A program made the translations under genes and the position numbers. This document shows positions 4,643-5,976 of a stretch of DNA of 5,976 nucleotides, one piece after another; the stretch's first letter is position 1, and each line of letters starts with the position of its first letter. Location of the stretch: assembly GCA_016213985.1 (NCBI GenBank), contig JACRPJ010000031.1, forward strand, positions 1 to 5,976, given 5' to 3'. Origin of the DNA: Candidatus Woesearchaeota archaeon. Lineage in GTDB: Archaea; Nanobdellota; Nanobdellia; Woesearchaeales; GW2011-AR9. The notes under the pieces are model-generated. The model did not search any database, had not been told where the DNA came from, and saw nothing but the letters and a program-made list of their open reading frames with translations.

Positions 4643-4666
4643 TGTTCTTAATAAGAACAGTTAAAC
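4643..4666 (+). other. tRNA-Cys intron 1 (anticodon loop, 31/32 or 32/33)
   Basis: A 24-nt insertion between the 5' anticodon stem and the CTGCAGA loop. Its core is a perfect hairpin, TGTTCTT-AAT-AAGAACA (4643-4659). Repeated C (4666, 4667) leaves the 3' edge uncertain by one base. I could not draw a canonical bulge-helix-bulge, so splicing may need a relaxed motif or follow removal of another intron. Confidence 0.65.
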
Positions 4667-4675
4667 CTGCAGATC

Positions 4676-4713
4676 CGCTAGGATGAGCCGAAAGGCAATG
4701 AAAAGAAGACAGC
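4676..4713 (+). other. tRNA-Cys intron 2 (3' anticodon stem, 40/41)
   Basis: A 38-nt insertion that splits the 3' strand of the anticodon stem. The edges can be brought together: exon GATC (4672-4675) pairs with GATC (4714-4717) and intron GCT (4677-4679) with AGC (4711-4713), leaving C4676 bulged. A GCC-GAAA-GGC hairpin (4687-4696) with a GNRA loop lies inside. C on both sides allows a one-base shift. Confidence 0.65.
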
Positions 4714-4732
4714 GATCATTCGAGGGTTCGAG

Positions 4733-4821
4733 TAGCAAGTTACGCTAGGCGAACGTACTCAAGTGGGGTACTCACTTTGTTCGACCCCACGACATAGCTG
4801 AATAGTGTGACTTGAAGAAAA
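4733..4821 (+). other. tRNA-Cys intron 3 (T-loop, 59/60)
   Basis: An 89-nt insertion in the T-loop. A 12-bp helix with two wobble pairs (4736-4747 with 4803-4814) closes it, and GTGGGG/CCCCAC (4763-4768, 4785-4790) forms an inner hairpin. Near the splice points exon TTC can pair with GAA (4817-4819), leaving AAT as a 3-nt 3' bulge, or TCGA with TTGA (4812-4815); the motif is relaxed. Both flanks carry T, so the edge may shift by one. Confidence 0.7.
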
Positions 4822-4838
4822 TCCCTCCGGGTGCTCCA

Positions 4839-4847
4839 TTTTTCTTT
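4839..4847 (+). terminator. T-rich terminator of tRNA-Cys
   Basis: TTTTTCTTT immediately after the encoded CCA. Confidence 0.55.
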
Positions 4848-4853
4848 GATGTT

Positions 4854-4867
4854 AAATTTATAAATAT
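4854..4867 (+). promoter_or_regulatory. TATA box of the RqcH-like gene
   Basis: AAATTTATAAATAT, centred about 26 nt before the ATG at 4887, which supports that ATG as a leaderless start. Confidence 0.65.
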
Positions 4868-4886
4868 CAACCACTCTTCCTTCCCT

Positions 4887-5969
4887 ATGAAAAACTCTCT
4901 CTCTTCCCTTGAACTTATGGCAATCGTAAACGAACTCCAATTCTTAGTTAGAGCTAAGATCTCTCAAATTTATCATCAAGAGCGAGGATTAATCTTACAG
5001 TTGCATGTAGCCAGAGAAGGAAAGCAATTCGTGAAAATCCTTCCGGGGAAAATAATGTGCTTGATCCAAAGCAAAGATGCTCCGGGACATCCTTCAGGAT
5101 TCTGCCTGCAACTAAGAAAATATTTAGATGGAGCAATTGTTCAAGCTATTTCCCAAAAAGATTCCGAGCGCGTAGTGGTCTTTGAATTAGATGGTCATAA
5201 AGAAAAGTACTTCTTAGTTATTGAGCTCTTCTCCAAAGGAAACATCATCCTTACAGATAAAAGTTTAGTAGTGATTACCGCCTTGGAAGCCCAGCAGTGG
5301 AAAGATCGCACGATAAAGCCAAGAGAGCAGTATAAGTTTCCAACTTCTGGAGTAAACTACCAAACTGTTACTTCAGAAAAGCTAAAAGAAATTCTTCATA
5401 AAAGTGAAAAGAGAAACTTAGTCATTTCTTTAGCTACAGATTTAGGCTTAGGTGGGCTATATGCGGAAGAAATATGCAAACTTACGGGAATAAATAAAAA
5501 TAAATTTCCTAAAGAGGTAGAGGAAAGAGAAACGACTTACATCTCCAAGATTATAACAGAATGGTTAAAACAAGTAAAAGCTCCTAAAGGATACATCTAT
5601 GCCGAAGAGATTACCCCTTTTCCCCTCATAGGTCGAGAGCCACTCGAGATCTTCTCTACTTATAACCAAGCCATAGACACATTAAAACTTTTCATCAAGG
5701 CTTCTCCCTACGACCAGAAGATTAAAGCGAGGGAGAGGATAATTTTTGAGCAGGAGGAGTCCATTAAACAGCTGGAGGAAAATATTCAACTTAATAAACG
5801 TAAGGGGGAGCTAATTTATGAGCATTACTCTAAATTACACCAGCTTTTAGAAATTGTAAAAGGATTAAAGAGAACCAAGGACTGGAAGGAAGTAGGAGAG
5901 GAATTAAAAAAAGTAAAAAAGATTACTTCTGTGGACTTGAAGAATAAGAAAGTAACTGTGGACTTGTAA
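4887..5969 (+). CDS. rqcH: RqcH/NEMF (Rqc2)-family ribosome quality-control protein lacking the C-terminal NFACT-R domain
   Basis: A 360-residue protein of the NFACT family (bacterial RqcH/FbpA, eukaryotic NEMF/Rqc2). These bind stalled large ribosomal subunits with peptidyl-tRNA and recruit tRNA for C-terminal tailing. Visible order: NFACT-N domain (about 1-175) with KNSLSSLEL, GFCLQLRKYL (71-80), SERVVVFEL (93-101) and the IKPREQYKFP segment (143-152); a helix-hairpin-helix region (about 178-200, SLATDLGLGG); a small beta segment (GYIYAEEITPFPL); and a charged coiled coil (about 275-345). The usual C-terminal RNA-binding NFACT-R domain, which should begin right after VTVDL, is missing because of a TAA at 5967-5969. 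Normal relatives are about 550-650 aa. The Asp-Arg pair that contacts tRNA in known members reads Glu94-Arg95. The open frame extends upstream to 4812, but that overlaps tRNA-Cys; ATG 4887 has the right TATA spacing. The other half may be a separate downstream gene beyond the window. Confidence 0.82.
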   Translation: MKNSLSSLELMAIVNELQFLVRAKISQIYHQERGLILQLHVAREGKQFVKILPGKIMCLIQSKDAPGHPSGFCLQLRKYLDGAIVQAISQKDSERVVVFELDGHKEKYFLVIELFSKGNIILTDKSLVVITALEAQQWKDRTIKPREQYKFPTSGVNYQTVTSEKLKEILHKSEKRNLVISLATDLGLGGLYAEEICKLTGINKNKFPKEVEERETTYISKIITEWLKQVKAPKGYIYAEEITPFPLIGREPLEIFSTYNQAIDTLKLFIKASPYDQKIKARERIIFEQEESIKQLEENIQLNKRKGELIYEHYSKLHQLLEIVKGLKRTKDWKEVGEELKKVKKITSVDLKNKKVTVDL

Positions 5970-5976
5970 AAGCTAC

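Larger units (their letters stand above)
4612..4838 (+). tRNA. tRNA-Cys (anticodon GCA) with three introns
   Basis: GCACCCG (4612-4618) and CGGGTGC (4828-4834) form a perfect acceptor stem, followed by discriminator T4835 and an encoded CCA. U73 is the cysteine identity base. Removing three insertions gives a 76-nt molecule: T8 C9; D-arm ACCA-AGCGGCTA-AGGT (4621-4636) with G18 G19; A26; anticodon stem ATCGA (4638-4642) with TC (4674-4675) plus GAT (4714-4716), all five pairs perfect; loop CTGCAGA with anticodon GCA at 4669-4671, the same loop as in methanogen tRNA-Cys; variable loop CATTC; T-stem GAGGG (4722-4726) with CCCTC (4823-4827); T-loop TTCGAGT. Introns of about 24, 38 and 89 nt lie in the anticodon loop (31/32), the 3' anticodon stem (40/41) and the T-loop (59/60). 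C9 is unusual. The introns total about 151 nt, twice the length of the mature tRNA. Confidence 0.82.

Noticed and set aside
4612..4838. Reading this gene as a class II tRNA (Leu or Ser) with a long variable arm
   Set aside because: No 5-bp anticodon stem with a valid Leu/Ser anticodon fits. The perfect hairpin 4643-4659 would give anticodon AAT at the wrong distance from the D-arm, and U73 with the CTGCAGA loop fits Cys.
4812..4886. Upstream extension of the RqcH-like frame to an ATG-like start at 4812
   Set aside because: It runs through the 3' half of tRNA-Cys and its terminator, and lies before the TATA box; the protein family begins at the KNSLSSLEL segment.
4740..5136. Minus-strand ORFs 4740-4940 and 4954-5136
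   Set aside because: One covers a tRNA intron and promoter, the other is antisense to the conserved NFACT-N domain.
1..5976. CRISPR array, rRNA, or replication origin
   Set aside because: No regularly spaced direct repeats, rRNA segments or origin-type repeat clusters were seen.

Overview
The window looks like AT-rich archaeal DNA, most likely from a small-genome lineage of the DPANN type (Woesearchaeota, Pacearchaeota, Micrarchaeota and relatives). Three things suggest this. Start codons lie about 26-29 nt downstream of TATA-like boxes (leaderless transcripts). Two tRNA genes are broken up by several introns at non-canonical positions. The window also carries an archaeal-style RqcH/NEMF homologue. 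The lineage is an inference; no rRNA or other phylogenetic marker is present.

Layout from left to right. (1) The 3' end of an unrecognised + strand gene (2-91). (2) A weakly supported small minus-strand ORF (139-339) that could share a bidirectional TATA region with a divergent uracil-DNA-glycosylase-superfamily gene (408-1082, +). (3) A GC-rich spacer, then a convergent minus-strand operon read from right to left: a 48-aa ribbon-helix-helix regulator (3460-3314) overlapping the start of a transketolase (3321-1157). The transketolase frame is broken twice, each time by one extra base in or next to a homopolymer: a run of 14 G, and an A6/A4 pair. After the normal transketolase C-terminus it continues into a predicted transmembrane helix and a short tail with four cysteines. 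(4) A 450-bp gene-free stretch holding the promoter of that operon, an inverted repeat, and a cluster of three strong hairpins of unknown function. (5) tRNA-Arg(TCT), a 131-aa unknown protein, and tRNA-Cys(GCA), each with its own TATA box and T-rich terminator. (6) An RqcH/NEMF-type gene (4887-5969) that stops before the C-terminal NFACT-R domain would be expected.

The strongest unusual signal is the pair of tRNA genes. Each can be read as a perfect cloverleaf only if three introns are removed: D-loop, anticodon loop and T-loop in tRNA-Arg (about 15, 32 and 45 nt), and anticodon loop, anticodon stem and T-loop in tRNA-Cys (about 24, 38 and 89 nt). Both T-loop introns sit at the same position (59/60). 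This predicts a broad-specificity tRNA splicing endonuclease in this organism. Apart from tRNA supply and ribosome-associated quality control both serving translation, the genes do not form one obvious pathway.
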